Source: Fratercula arctica | Lineage: Eukaryota > Chordata > Aves > Charadriiformes > Alcidae | Direction of reading: 5' to 3' | Length of the DNA: 64,000 bases | NCBI GenBank assembly: GCA_947846985.1 | Contig: CANTUZ010000001.1 | Coordinates: 113,043,757 to 113,107,756, forward strand | Part shown: in pieces, positions 36,843-49,819 of the stretch | How the letters are laid out: every line of letters starts with the position of its first letter | Numbering within the stretch: position 1 is the stretch's first letter | The notes under the pieces: generated by a model | Seen by the model: the letters and a program-made list of their open reading frames with translations, nothing else | What the model was told of the DNA's origin: nothing | Database searches by the model: none | Position numbers and translations under genes: made by a program

Positions 36843-39800
36843 ATGCAGTATTACGTTGTTAAAAAAAAGCCTTTTCTTACTAGCAGTACTTCTAAGGCTT
36901 TTTAAATCATTGTGTACAGAAGAAGACTTCTAGTCACAGAAGGTAATTAAAAACATCTAGTCATCATCCTAAAAGATTAAAAAAGAAGGCAATGTCAATG
37001 TTTTTAGAAGGAGGGATTTGAACAACACTTGTAGCACATCCTGGTGTATTATGAGCACTTACTTCCTCCCACCCTGTATCAGTGTCTTTGCTATTACTGT
37101 TAGCATAATTTGCGCTCAAACACTAAGCCCAACAAGGATCACAGACTTCATTACAACAAACTCAGCTTCTTACTGCAGATGGAGAGACATTCATAACATA
37201 AACTACAGAGACACTCACCTTGAAAGAAACACGTATCAGAATCAAAGTGTTCCAGTGGAGGCCTAGGGTCAAATGATGTTAATGGGCTGTTTTCAGTTAC
37301 TTAGAACATGAAGAGAGAAAGGATTGCGTTTGCCCTGGTTTTGAAATAATCACCTCATAATTTGGTTGCATGGAAGCTAATCAGATGGGAGGGCATTGTT
37401 TTGGAGGTTTAATGGTATTTGTTGTAGTATTATATTGTATAGAGGTGTACATTTTTATTCACAACAGGCAAACATGTTTGAATTGCTGTGCCTCCCTTTC
37501 TTTCTACCACTTCCGTTAAGTAGCTCTTTTGGTACTTGTTTGAACTTGGAAGACTAAGTATGACACTGTGAAAAATAAAAAAGGCACGGAATCTCTTGTG
37601 TTTTAAGGAAGAGATATTTAGACAGCATATATCTATCTCACTGCTGTGTACCATGCATAGAGGAAAGAACTTCACCAACGGATTTTTCTTTTTGAACCCC
37701 AAAGACTTATAAACTAAAATAGTTCAAGAGATGAATTTTTCTCTATGCATCTTATATATATTGAACCTTAGATGTTTCTGTCACCAAATGTGACAATTTT
37801 TCTGTGCCAGGTCTTTTAATATCCTACAGTCCAGGAAAAATACATTCTCTGATGCAGGGACAACAGTGGAAACCAAGATAAATGTGATTTCTTCTTGACA
37901 CTGTCACCCATTTCCTTAGAATGATGTCAACCAACCTTTCCGAAACTATAAGCTGAGACCAATAGTACTTTATGTACTGATTGTTTGTTAAACAGCAAAT
38001 AGCTTGTTCTATATTTATTATTGGACTGCTTTGATCTTGACAAAACCGTGGTAGCCAGGTACAAAGAGAAGATCCAAACGTTTTGCAAAATGGGTTTTGC
38101 AAATAGCGAGCAAAACCATGAATGGCTAATACTACAGGAGATTGTCATTGAAATTTTGTACATCCCACATCTTCTGTTATGCCTTTTTACTTTGAGAAGT
38201 AGGAGTTACAGACTTCATGCACTAAAGACATTTAAAAACCCAAAGACTTGAAGGGGCACTGCACTTCATATGAAGTAGTAAGGTGCAAACATAAATGCCC
38301 TAGCTGAATATATTTCTGTTACCAGTTTGGAAAAGGTCTTCCTAAATTTGGGCTGCTATTAGTAAAATACCTCATATCTGCTTTTGGTATTGTGGTTGCA
38401 TTTAGTGATTTTTAATTTTTTTAAAATGTTTAAAATTGTTTAAACGTTACAAATGTTGCCATTTTTGGCAAATAAGAAGGATACTCTGAGGACATCAGGT
38501 CAAAGGCCTTTGAAAACATTTCAGTAAATTTTTCACATGTAAAGCCCATGAACGGATGTAACAAAGACACTTGATGCTAAGCGTTGACAGAACTTTCCAT
38601 TAAGCATCCTAGGAAATGGGTAGGGAGTGTTAAAGTTTTATGGTTTTTTCTGAGTATCCTAATCTGTCTTTAGAAACCTTTTTTAAATGTGAGTAAGATG
38701 AATGGTATATTGCATGTTATTTTGGCACTGAATGTAAATAGGGACAATTTGCACAGTACTCAGCTACTTGTAGAATTCTGATTCATAATGTGGAAAGGGT
38801 TAAGAATTTCCTCATACCTTTTCTTTCTTAGTGCATCAGAAAGTCCTTATTTATCCAAACTAGGACACAGTTGAAACATAGGCTGAAAAGCTTTTTCAGT
38901 TTCAAAGTGAAATCTTAGTTCTATACCTGAGTGGAAGGGAGACCTTAAAATACCTGGTAGACCTCTGCTATTGCATGGGAGGTCATCACGCAAGTCCTTA
39001 CACTCTTTGAATCAGACCAAACCCTTAATCCACAGGCTCTGAAGGGTTGAATTTTCTAATCACTGAATTACTGTCAAATAAGTATTTTGTTGGATCTGAT
39101 CTACTTAGTGTGAATACTTCGGTCCTCAGTGGAATAAGGAACCTCTTTTTCTCATAAATCGCTGTATGGGCTTTAATAACTCGTCTAAAGAACTAGTCTT
39201 GGTGGGCTGATTAACACTTCTCATAAAAATCAAATTATCTCTAAGTGAGGGGGTATAGGAATGGCTTCTTAAGATACAGGGGTGTAGCAGGCCTCTAAAA
39301 CGTAGAGTGCTGAAGTATAGGACCCTTCTTATTTTCTTCTTATCATGTGGGAATCTTCAACGGCTTCCACGTGATTACTTTCTGTGAAGACATTTATGTG
39401 AAGTAATTTATATGAAGAAATTTAAGCCTGGATGTAACCTTTTAAGGGCTTGGCTATAGCAGAATATAAATATGTAATGAACTCTTTCTTACTCAAGCAA
39501 TGCAAAAAGAGCAAGTGCATTTTAAAGAAACAAAAAAAAAACAACCCCAACCTTGTCACATTGGAGGTCTGATTAACAGCAAAGGTCTGGTGACTGATAA
39601 GGATCACCTTTGTTTTGAAATAGCTTCAAAGAGATTAAATCAATCAGTAAAGCAGTTCCACAAGGTATTAATGTTGGCATTAGTTATTGCTAAGAGTAAA
39701 CAAAAATCATGTGCTGAAGCGCTTAGTTTCTTCATATATCAGATAACATTCATTACTAGCGTAAACTGAAACCAATTTTTCATGTGTTCACTGATTTTGT

Positions 39801-39982
39801 ATGTTGCTGAATAAAGATGACGTTGTCTGATCAAAAAGAGATAAATCTTCCCAAAGATTTAAAATGTCTTCCCTGGTTTTGTCCATTGAGATGTACCCAA
39901 ATCCTAGAAAGACAGATGAAATAGAATCACTCAGTGGAAATTTTGCCTTTGGTCGTTTGAAATAGGAGAGGATATATAACCA

Positions 39983-40010
39983 CCCCCACCTCCATCCCCC
40001 GCCCCATCCC
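39983..40010 (-). repeat. C-run cluster (G-quadruplex candidate on the minus strand)
   Basis: C runs lie at 39983-39987, 39996-40000, 40002-40005 and 40008-40010, with loops of 8, 1 and 2 bases. The complementary strand therefore has four G-runs. It lies deep inside the 19 kb intron. Confidence 0.75.
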
Positions 40011-41887
40011 ATAGTTTTTATCTGTAACCACTGCCAAGCTGTTATTTCCAGCAAAAAGACAGATTCTTCACACATAGGGGGTAGAAGATGTCTTGCTATG
40101 TGTCTAAAGACATGTTTGAGTCTCAGTTCAGACTGGCGCTAGCAATCAATTGCAGCTCGTAAGTATCTCATTACTCAGGCTAAAGACTTGAGGGCCAAAC
40201 AGCCCTCACGCTGTTGGAGATGCATGTAAATAGATAAGTCACTGGGTATTGAAACCGGTGTGTTTTACTGTCAAGGCTTGCTGTATTACCTACACTCACA
40301 TAAACCACTGTGTTTTGATATATTTTTGTTTAAATCAGATTTTCCCAATGCTTATTCTTTTTGGAATATTTATCTGCTCTGTAATGTCCTTAGAGCTCAG
40401 GATAAGGGCATATTTGAAGGTATTGTAAAGAAATTTTAGTCACCAGTCCCTTTTTCATAAGAATTCTGCTTGAAATACTGATGTACAATATTTCATTACC
40501 ATTAAATTACTGGGCCAAATCCTAAAAAAGATGCAAATTATTAAAGTTCTGATAAGTTTAATTGATGTAAGTTGATATGGTTCTACTGAATTTAGAGATC
40601 TAACCCACAATAAAACCCTTGATCCTATCCTTTTTGTTTGTTTTGGTTGTAAAAGTAGAGGGTTTTTTTGGACATACCTACATTGCTTATAACAACCCAA
40701 TAAGCATATCTGAAAATAAATCAACCTCTCTTACTGTATTGCTGTTCTTGATATGTTTTTCTTTCTTTAGACTTTTCTAGGGGTGGTGGTGTTTTCTGGA
40801 GTTTAGGTGATGTTCCAATTGTTATGATTAATACTTCTGGGTGTGACAGGTTAAAGCTCACGGTATTGATAGAGTACATTTATACTTGTCAAATTCTTCT
40901 AAAATGAACAGTCCAAGCAGGAGGTAGTATTTTGTAACAGCATTTTGTGTTCTGGAAAAATATCAGTCAGCAGGGTTTTATCATCTTTGTTAAAATAACA
41001 TATTTAGGTTAGTTTTGATGCAAATATTCTAAAGGTTTCTTCTCATTTTAAACATTGATGTGAGGACTAGTGGAGGACTAGTTTGTCTTAACAGTTTTCC
41101 TCTTCTAAGCGTACACTTAAACGCTGGGGAGAAATCAAGCACAGCATGAAAATAAAGTGGAAACAGTAACACTGAAAATGAAACATCAAAAATAAAATAT
41201 CAACTAGTTTTTGAAAAAAGACTTTTAATAAAATTAAAAAAAAATATGAATTGTAAGCTTCCCTAAAAACTATATATTGAATTAATCTTTGCGTTTCCTG
41301 TTTTAAAGAAACAAGTAGTTACTGTACTATTAGTACAGCAGTCGATTAGTAGGGAAAACCATGAGGGAATATATTCCCTACACTACCTTATTGTGCATTA
41401 GAGAATGAAACATAAATGTAAGACCTTTCTTATTCTGTGTTAGTACGCTTGATTTAGAAGTGCACGGAGAACAGAGAGCTGTCTGGGGCATTAAATAAAG
41501 AACTTCAAGTTGGGGTAAACAGCACTGCATTGATCCGTGCAAATGAAAGCTTACTTGTCTGAAGTCCCCTCTTCTATTTTATGTGGGTCATTTACAGTAA
41601 TGCATAAAATGCTGATAATTTTTTAAATATTTAAGCCAGTAATGCTAGCTAGATTTAAGGCCTTTAATTTCTTTCTTCACCTGTGGCTATCATGATTGCT
41701 TCCATCAAAGTTTAGCTCTTTTTCGTATTTCTCTGGAAACCTCTTGATATCATTGCAATAGTTGTCTCCCTCCCTCAGTTAAATTCTTCATCTATTCCTA
41801 TCTCATACTAATTTGTTCCTCTGGTTCAATGTATAGTCAAGAGAGTAATTTATTCATCTTCAATAGCACCACGGAAATCACAGAAGT

Positions 41888-42008
41888 ACTTGATGCCCTG
41901 ATTTATTAAGGCACTTGAGGTCCGTGCCTTAAGCACGTGCTAAAGATGAAGCAAATGCCAGCATGACCTCCAAAGGATTAGTCGCCTGCATAAGGGTTTG
42001 CAGGGTCC
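41888..42008. repeat. Possible ancient amniote SINE-like fragment
   Basis: The segment contains gccttaagcacgtgctaaag near 41926, a cctccaaaggattagtcg stretch near 41966 and cataagggtttgcagggt near 41989. On the reverse strand this resembles an old, widespread amniote repeat with a tgcaaaccctta start and an aagcacgtgcttaag core. The match is from memory, short and diverged. Chance similarity is possible. Confidence 0.3.
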
Positions 42009-43482
42009 TTAAAAATACGAACTTGTGGAACAGGTTTGCTACTAGTGTGAGGTTAGTACAGCTGTACCGAAAGCTAAATGATGCTGACAATGCTTTCAGT
42101 GAAATTGTGACAAGTCTACATTAAACCTTCCCTTTTTCTTGTCTTGTGCCATGGTGATACATCATGATATGCCAAAAATAAAACTGAAAATTAGAAAAAT
42201 GCTTCCAACATTTGTAATTGTTCATATACCACTTAGTGTTTAACAGGACTATTGGCATCTCAATAAGAAATTATATTGCTACAGCATATCATTTTTTTTC
42301 CATTTGATTTTGTGGGGTCATATTGTCATGCTTTTTCACATTTGCTTGATAATAGAATATCTGTGGTGTCACCACTACCTCACTGCTCATGAAAATAGGA
42401 ATTGCAAATCGGATGAGACAAAACTTAGATACCCTGGATTTGCAGGTTAAAGAATTTCTTGTGCCATAGATGAAGATGTGTGTTTAGTATTAGGAAACCG
42501 TAGAGGAAACAAGAATTTATATTTTCCTATTGAGACTGAAATTTGTCCTCACTATGATTATGAACTTTTTTCCTTGTCCTAAGGAAAAAACTGGTTTGTA
42601 TAGAGATGTTTCTTTGTGGTCTTTTTTTTCCTTATAATAGGTACCCCTCTAACTCACGTAAAATATTTTGATTATGAGACTATATCCTTGCAAGCCAGCT
42701 GGCAAAATGTTTTAAAAGTTAAAGATCTACTCCAAATGCTTTATTCTGCATTAATTCACAATACTTATATTGTGTATCTTTTTGCAATTAAAACTATAAA
42801 GTTAATTCCAATGTATAGGAATAATATTTTACATTTTTAGGACAGATTATGGACTTTTATATAGTGCTTTTTGCAGATATTTCAAACATTCTCTTTGTAA
42901 ATTTTGTTTAAAAAAACAGAATGTTCTGTTTTAGGGACAGCATTATTGCATTTCAGAAATAATATCCTGTAAAATGCCTGTAACAAGGTATTTTATCTGA
43001 AAGCCCATTGTAGCTTTCTTATTATGAGTTTCAAGCTTCTGCAACAATAAAAGTCTTCTTATTCAAATGTATATTATTGCATTCATTCCTCTAATAGCAG
43101 CATTGCATCATATCAACCTATAAATAGACAAAGAAGCAATTGCACAGCGTACTTGTTATTCATCCTCAATATTTTTTGTTTTGGAATAGTTGTATGGGGT
43201 TTTTGCATTCAATACAGAAAGAAAAAAGTTATTTCCTCTGAGTATACACGTGCTTTCTATCTGTGTTTCCTTGGGATATAAAAAGTTACTGGTTTAGTTC
43301 CATTGGTCATTTTTATTGCCTTCCTGAAGACAATGAAAATTGCACAAGGCTCCATACGAAAGCAGCTCCAAGTGTAAATTACATCTATGGTATAGTCTTT
43401 TGTAAATAGAGGAGAATGTACTCTTAGATAATAAATCTTTTTTGTGTATATCAACAAGATGTCTATTTTTTTTTCTTCCTAG

Positions 43483-43573
43483 ATACACCTTTAGTTAAAA
43501 TCATTTCTTCCAATTCATGGCCTGAAGAAGGACAATCTATAATTTTGACTTGTGAATCCAAAGGAAAACCAGT
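43483..43573 (+). CDS. CADM2: CADM2 coding exon, N-terminal part of Ig domain 3
   Basis: This 91-nt exon begins in phase 1, completing the Tyr codon of the Ig2-Ig3 linker (YTP), and ends in phase 2 after two bases of a Val codon. It encodes PLVKIISSNSWPEEGQ and then SIILTCESKGKP. The last stretch holds the B-strand Cys of the membrane-proximal C2-type Ig3 domain. The acceptor follows a long pyrimidine run and ends cttcctag at 43482; the donor gtaagt starts at 43574. The Ig3 N-terminal segment is the most diverged part of the four exons compared with the mammalian protein I remember (Ser-Ser-Asn-Ser-Trp in place of Pro-Ser-Thr-Pro-Phe). The B-strand itself is conserved. The next exon, expected to start with one base completing Val and then a PEPVLW-like sequence, was not found downstream in the window. 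Confidence 0.93.
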
Positions 43574-45568
43574 GTAAGTGATTTAACAAGTAATATGTTT
43601 TTGTTATTTTCCTTATTCTGCTGTGATTGCAATCTTCAGCTGCAGAAATCCGCTGTTTCTGTCTCGTCCTGGGGTGTAAAGTAATCTCTGGTATAGAAAA
43701 CCCCTTGAAGCCTGTCTTCATTAAGTGTCTATAGAAGATTGGTCTTTTACTTTGTCATCTATTTTAGTTTTCAGGAAGAATTCCAGCTGCGAGATTATAC
43801 TTTTTTTCAGTCAGGTATATCAACCTGAAAGGAGTGCAGGCTTAATCAGTCACTGTTTACATCATTGAACTGACGATAGAAGCAAAAACGTCTCATGAAA
43901 ATCTTCCTGCATCAACTAGCCTCAGAGAAAATATATTGAACTTTCTGGATGCTTTGGCTGTCATTTACAGGGGAATTTGAAGTTTAACGATATGTGCATC
44001 TTGGCTGCCTGTTTCTACCGGAATTTGAAAAGATGTAGCCTGCTTTAAGAATATAAATTGTGTTACTTGGAAATTAACATCTCTGCCATCAATATTTTTT
44101 AAAGGCAGATCTGCAGAGATTAACTCTTGCACACAATCTACTATTCAAATAGACGTCACTCTTTAAAACAGTATCTTCTCAAATGAGCTGTTTTAGATTT
44201 ACCGTAAAGATACATAAATAACTCAGTTGCTTAATATTAAGTTAATATGAATCAAGTTTCTTAAATGTTGACCTTCTGCTCCAGAGATTAACATATAGTG
44301 TTATATGGAGAGGTAATACACAGCTTTAGAATGGTCTTGAAAATGTTAGTGTAATAGTATTTTGGTTCTAGAAAAGGTGCAAAGTACATGCCAAAAATCA
44401 TGTCACTTAGGGCTCTATTTCTCTCTGGTGTAACTTTAGTGACTTTATGGAATTGCTTAATGTAGAAACCTGAAGTCAGATTTAGGTCAAGTCAGGCGTT
44501 TTAGTCCAAAATTTCTATTTTGAAAAGCTCTTCTGAGTTTCGTCTGGCATCATTTAAACTCCCTAAGTACGTTTCTTTTTCATATTATATGCTTGTATCA
44601 TTTTAAAGCAACTCCTCCATCCAAATCTTGACTGGGCTGAGCGACTCAGCATCTAGATCATGCTTCTTCCCTGCTTGAGACCAGAACACTGCGGGTCCAT
44701 CAAATTAGTCTTACGTGGTGCTCAATGAAATTGGTCTTCTGTGTACCTATGTACTTTCAAAGTAATATGTTTCTGAGTTAGATACCTCTGCAGGTAACTC
44801 AGAAAAATCAGTTGCAAGCCATCTCTTGCTTTTATAATACACTTGAAGGAGAAGGAATTACCCATTTACCTAATAGCCTTTGAGCATTCCCCTAGGGATC
44901 AAGAGGTACAGAGTCTGTTTCCCCATTAATTTCAGATCCAGCAAACGATGTGCAAGTGCTTAATTTTAGGAAAGAGGTCAGCCCTGATGGCCCCGGGTGT
45001 GCTGTTGGATAGATGATATTTAGGATTTTCCCTATTGCAGTGTTTTCCTCATGACTTCGCAGGTAACAGCTACATGCCAGGTGCTCTGTTTGGCTTATAA
45101 ACTTCAGGTATCCTCATCCCAGGTGTTTGATTTTCACTATTTTCATCTAAGATTCTCCGTAGGGATAAAGATTTAGAAGTAAGGCGGTCATTACATATTT
45201 TTAATTACCTGTTGTTGGTGTAGGGGACAGTTTGGCCCTTAACATTTGGTGTTTTTAAATCATAAGAAAGTTTGGAGGTTAAGAGTTGAGGCATGATGCT
45301 CTTCGGTTTCTGTGTGTATGGGAATAATAATTTCAACTGTCTTTAAACATCTGCACAGTACATATTTACATCTGAGCTGCTGACTTCGGCTTTCCTTTGC
45401 ATTTGGTGGAGAGATTTAGGCACTATTATAACATGACTGGTCTGATCTACATTAGAAAACTACAGAAGAGCCAGACTGGACCATACCTCTGCTACTTTCT
45501 CTCCACTAACTAGATTTAGACAGTTAATTTGTTCAGATATCTAACTCTATATTTTGGGATATCAAATG

Positions 45569-45620
45569 TGTATATATATATATAAAAATATAGATATTTA
45601 TATCAAATTTATATCAAATG
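45569..45620. repeat. (TA)n microsatellite with AT-rich flank
   Basis: Six uninterrupted TA units start at 45571 and run into an AT-only stretch with two atatcaaat-like copies. Confidence 0.85.
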
Positions 45621-47288
45621 TTTAATTTTGGTCAGATGCATCTCACTCTCTGTCTACAGTTTATAACCACATTTTCATAATCTTCATTGAAAATGGGCTA
45701 ACATTTTCATCACATGCCAAAGATGTCACTCTGCTAAAAATGAGACAACTAATCCTCTCAGGTATTGGATTTTCCTCTAGACTCCTGTATTTGTTAGTCA
45801 TTTCTGAAGGCAGTAAAAAACTATAAAAGCGGTATGTTTTAGCTTGACATACACAGTATTTTCTATTTCATACACTAAATATTGTAGATATTCTTTATAT
45901 GTTACCATTAGGAGACATTGGTTAAAACACACTAATTAAAATAGAGCTGCCATTGAGGTGTTTAGTGATTTATTTATTCTTTTAAAATAGAACACAGTTG
46001 CAACCTTAATGGATTCAAACGCAAACTTTACATGTGGTTTTGAAAGGGCAGCCAAATAAAAACTCCACACCACAGAATTATCAAGGCAGGGCACCTGTTT
46101 GTGGTAGCCTTTGGGGCACAAATATTTTGCCAATAAATACACCTCTAATTGTCCATACCACAAGAACTGCCAACATCAGCTGCTCTGTATTGCTTCATTA
46201 GGTCAGTCTTTCATGGCACAGAGCCAGTAATAAATAGGCATCCTCCTGGGAGCAGTTTGCAGTTGCTTAGCATGAGAAACAGTAATGTCATGCTCCCAAC
46301 CCACATGATTACTACCTTCTGGCTTGTAGAGAGAGAAACCGGAGAGGTCTACAGAGCCCAAATACGTCAGTGTCACAAGCTAAGTGATGAACTGTGGACT
46401 TCATGGAGAGCTCAGAGCCGACCACGGTCCTTCATAGCCATTTACACACCATGGGTTAATTTCTATCCACTGTCACCTTTATGTCACAGTTACAACAGTC
46501 TCTCCTGTTTCCTGTAGGCAGCAGTGAATCCTACAGGTAAATGAACACTTACTTACAACTTATAGGGACATTTCTCTTATATCTCAGAGCAATTTTCACA
46601 AGCTTCAAAATAACATTAGGGATGAAAATGGAGAAAGAATGAAGCTGGGTTGTGGCTGTGGTGACATTCATGGTAGTTATAGCTGCTGCAGAGTAATTCT
46701 TTTGCAAAAGGGAAAAGCAGAATGAGGCTAAAACTAGAACATGCTTACCCCATCTTACATCTCATCACTAAGTCCCTTCTTGCAGGGATTCTGTCCCTCA
46801 AACCATGTGCATCGTGGATACCCAGATACTGTGTTTCAAAGCTACAACACAATCCTAAGGAAAAGCCCTACCTAACTTAGGGAGGGGAGCCTTGCTCAGA
46901 CCAACACCTCTGGGAAACCAACTGCCCTCTGCATCTCCTGCCAAAACAGCATCCTCCAGAGATATAGCAGAGAGGTGAGGAACAACTGTTTATTCAGTGT
47001 GAGAACTGGGGAACTAAAGCTCTGCTGAGGTTTCATACTTCAGGGTATAGGATTTGTCTTGACCAGTCAATGGCCATGATTTTGGACAAGAGAAACAATG
47101 TCCTCGGACACTTGGATGTGTGCAGCATCGATTGTCGTAATGTGTGAGATGGGTTGGAACTATCCCAGACTCTGAGATTGCTAGTTGCTGTGAATGGGTT
47201 TGTGTTGCTTCACATTTCTGGTCTTGGCGCAGGAAGCAATGTTGGAACAGGAGTTCTGACAGTGGGCTAAGGGGACGCTCAGAGGAGT

Positions 47289-47307
47289 GGGAGGGTGGGA
47301 GAGAGGG
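47289..47307 (+). repeat. Compact four-run G-quadruplex candidate
   Basis: Four GGG runs at 47289-47291, 47293-47295, 47297-47299 and 47305-47307 are separated by loops of 1, 1 and 5 bases. Short loops predict a stable fold. It lies in a GC-richer patch of the downstream intron. Confidence 0.8.
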
Positions 47308-48701
47308 TGGAGAGGAAGATGAAAATGTGGGTGAGCCATTTTGAATGATCCAGTGAAGCAACATGAGAGGGCGTTAAGAGGAGATGCACAAATTGTGTAA
47401 CTGTGTGGTTTTATCTCTCTGCTTATCGCTGAGGATGAGGATGGCTGTCTCTGGTCATGACCCTGTGCTTATTGCTGTTAGGGGAATAACTTTGGAGGCA
47501 GGAGCTGTTCTGGGTAAGCACTGTATTGCTGCTATAGAAGTGTGATGATACCAATAAAAAGAGCAGGCTGGGATCCCGCCTGTTCTGTGATGGCTTTGCA
47601 GGGGCAGCGGGGGATTAATAAAGCGTCGCAGATCATTCTAGACTCTGCCACAGTTCCGTCTAGAGTATGCGCTGTGGCTGGTGGAGCTTCAAGCAGAGGT
47701 AGGCTGCCTGCGAGGTGCTGGGGAGGTCATTGCAAGAGCCATCGGTACTTGGGTTTGTGCCTAGGGGCTGTGATGGGACATATGTCGTGACACCAGTCCC
47801 ACGTGGTGAGATGACATACTGACCACAGCGTTGAGTCAGAATGGGAGTGCTAAGAAGGTGAGGGGTGTAGGCTTCCCCATACATTGCCTTCCAGAAGAAC
47901 CTACCTCTTGCTTCCATATGCCACTCTGGCTAAATTTATTGCCTCCAGGATCTAGCACCAAAGTTTGAGTAATCTCTAAAAAAATCGAATTACACTTGTG
48001 GATTTAGACCTCTGAATTTGATGATGTTCTGGTCCAGTTTGTGTAGCACTTGGGGCACCAGTTATAAACAACAGTGGACGGTTGGTATTTGGAATATGGT
48101 GTGCATAAAGGTACGACGTTTTCAGTTAAAATTTTCTGTTGGTGGAAAAGAGGAAATATATTCAGTTTACCAAAAAAATTGTTTTTAAACAGATCTTACA
48201 AACATAACTCACTATAGAAACATAACCTATTATCTATAATATTTTAAGGGAACTTGAGATAGCATTTGTGAGGATTGTTGTCCAATTGATTGATGCCCAC
48301 TTGGTAGACCAAATTTAAAAGTTTTCTTCTGGAAAAATTCTAGTAGGTGTGTTTTTGTCGGCTTAGTCTCTTCTTATGCAGGACTCAGTTGCTGGTTTGC
48401 AGAATTTGAATAATAATGATGTCCCTTTTTTTTTTTTTAATTGTAGGTGAAAAAGTATTTTGTCATATAGCTGCGTAACTTAGGTCAAGACACCCTGTAG
48501 CTGACATCACTATTCAATAGCATTCCTCTTTTGGAGATACTATTGTATCGTTTCAAACCAAATTGAAACAAATCTCATTTTTTCAATCCTATTTTGTTGT
48601 TTCCAGTATTTTTGGCTGGATTCCTAGAAAGTTGTCAGGCTATAACATTTTAGTAAATGAACTTGCCTCATACATCTGTAAGTTATCAGTGACGCTTTTT
48701 A

Positions 48702-48720
48702 ATTTATTTATTTATTTATT
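48702..48720. repeat. (ATTT)n microsatellite
   Basis: There are nearly five uninterrupted copies of ATTT. It is short and likely polymorphic. Confidence 0.85.
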
Positions 48721-49819
48721 ACCATAATATAATTTTACCTGGGCTTTGTTTATTTTCTAAGGAAGGAAATGTAGTTAAGCTTCAGAAATCATAGACATCC
48801 TTTTTATGAACTCATATGCAGTGTCTGGACTTTTCTGAAGTCATATTGCCTAACAATATCTTGAATATTTTAAAATAAAAAGGCAGATGTAAAAAATACA
48901 AACCAAAAGACAAAATGATCATTTACAATGTCATCTGTGCTTACAAAAGGTTTTAAAAGCCAGTGTTTTCTTACTGCAAGTTGCAGCTTCTGCACACTCT
49001 TGTGTCTTAACAATATAGTCAGTCAAAACTGACCCAAAAGTGAACTCAAAAACTGACCCATAGTGAAAGAACGGTTCAATATTTAATATTCTTAAGTCAG
49101 TGCTCTCACCAAAGCATGCATGAAATATGGGGGGTTTTTAAGTCAGTGTCATTTCAGCAGGAAAGATGTCAAAATACAATGGAATAATTAGGGCACAGGA
49201 AACAAAGAGAGAGTTGGCTGTCTCCTGTGTGCTTTAGAGAAATATCGTTCCATTTCAAGCAGCTCAGGGGAATCATAGTATAGTTGGTTGACTAATCTAA
49301 AGTGAATATTTGGCCTTGTTTGAAATAAACAGGAAAGATTTTTAATTCAGGAGAGCACTCAGATGTGTATCCTTCATTAGAATAACATTATTCATAAGAT
49401 CATTAAAAGTTTATACAGAAAAGCACAATCACTAATAAACACTAATATTATATGTACGCAGTAATATATAGTCAAATGATCATTTTAATATCAGAAAAAT
49501 TAATCACTTTTAATGATGAGGGCACACCAAATAATCAAGCTTGCACTATAAAGCTATTATAAACTATGGGTATGACATCACCACAGAAAGTTCTGTCTTT
49601 TCTAGTGTCTATTTAAAGGAGACTCCTTTGAGTGAGACAAACATTTTGCAAAGCTGATGGAAACAAGTACTAATAATAGTGAAATATACAACACCATTTT
49701 GTCAGTGGCCCCAGCGAGTGGCTGTTTCCTTTGAGAAGGACCTGACAGGGCTCTAGGTGAAAGCTAAAACTTAGTGAAGAGAGAAAACTAGGATTCAGTT
49801 ACCTGAAAACAGCGGAGCC

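Larger units (their letters stand above)
24119..43482 (+). other. CADM2: CADM2 intron, 19364 bp
   Basis: This long intron separates Ig2 from Ig3. It is poor in recognisable repeats. I can point to an AT dinucleotide-rich stretch at 29.43-29.54 kb, a perfect 12-bp inverted repeat at 36.8 kb, a C-run cluster at 39.98 kb and a possible ancient SINE-like fragment at 41.9 kb. Open frames such as the antisense one at 36384-36788 have no recognisable domain. Some of the rest may be conserved non-coding sequence, which cannot be judged without alignment. Confidence 0.88.
15288..43573 (+). other. CADM2: CADM2 gene, internal part (four exons and three complete introns)
   Basis: This span covers four coding exons of cell adhesion molecule 2, an immunoglobulin-superfamily membrane protein of neurons. 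The assignment rests on the translated exons, which follow the known CADM2 protein nearly residue for residue (for example RIELVRASWHELS, SGSKPAADIRWFKND, KEEDANRKTFTVSSTLDF, LTCESKGKP). CADM1, CADM3 and CADM4 differ in these stretches as I recall them. Intron lengths read from the junctions are 2473, 5896 and 19364 bp. Each full Ig-domain boundary coincides with a phase-1 junction, as is usual in Ig-superfamily genes. The gene continues beyond both window edges, so promoter, start codon, stop codon and 3' UTR are absent. No frame disruption was seen, so this looks like the functional locus and not a retrocopy; the introns also argue against a retrocopy. Confidence 0.95.

Noticed and set aside
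46149..46517. Open frame of 122 codons on the + strand
   Set aside because: No family motif or credible splice sites, and it does not continue the CADM2 Ig3 sequence.
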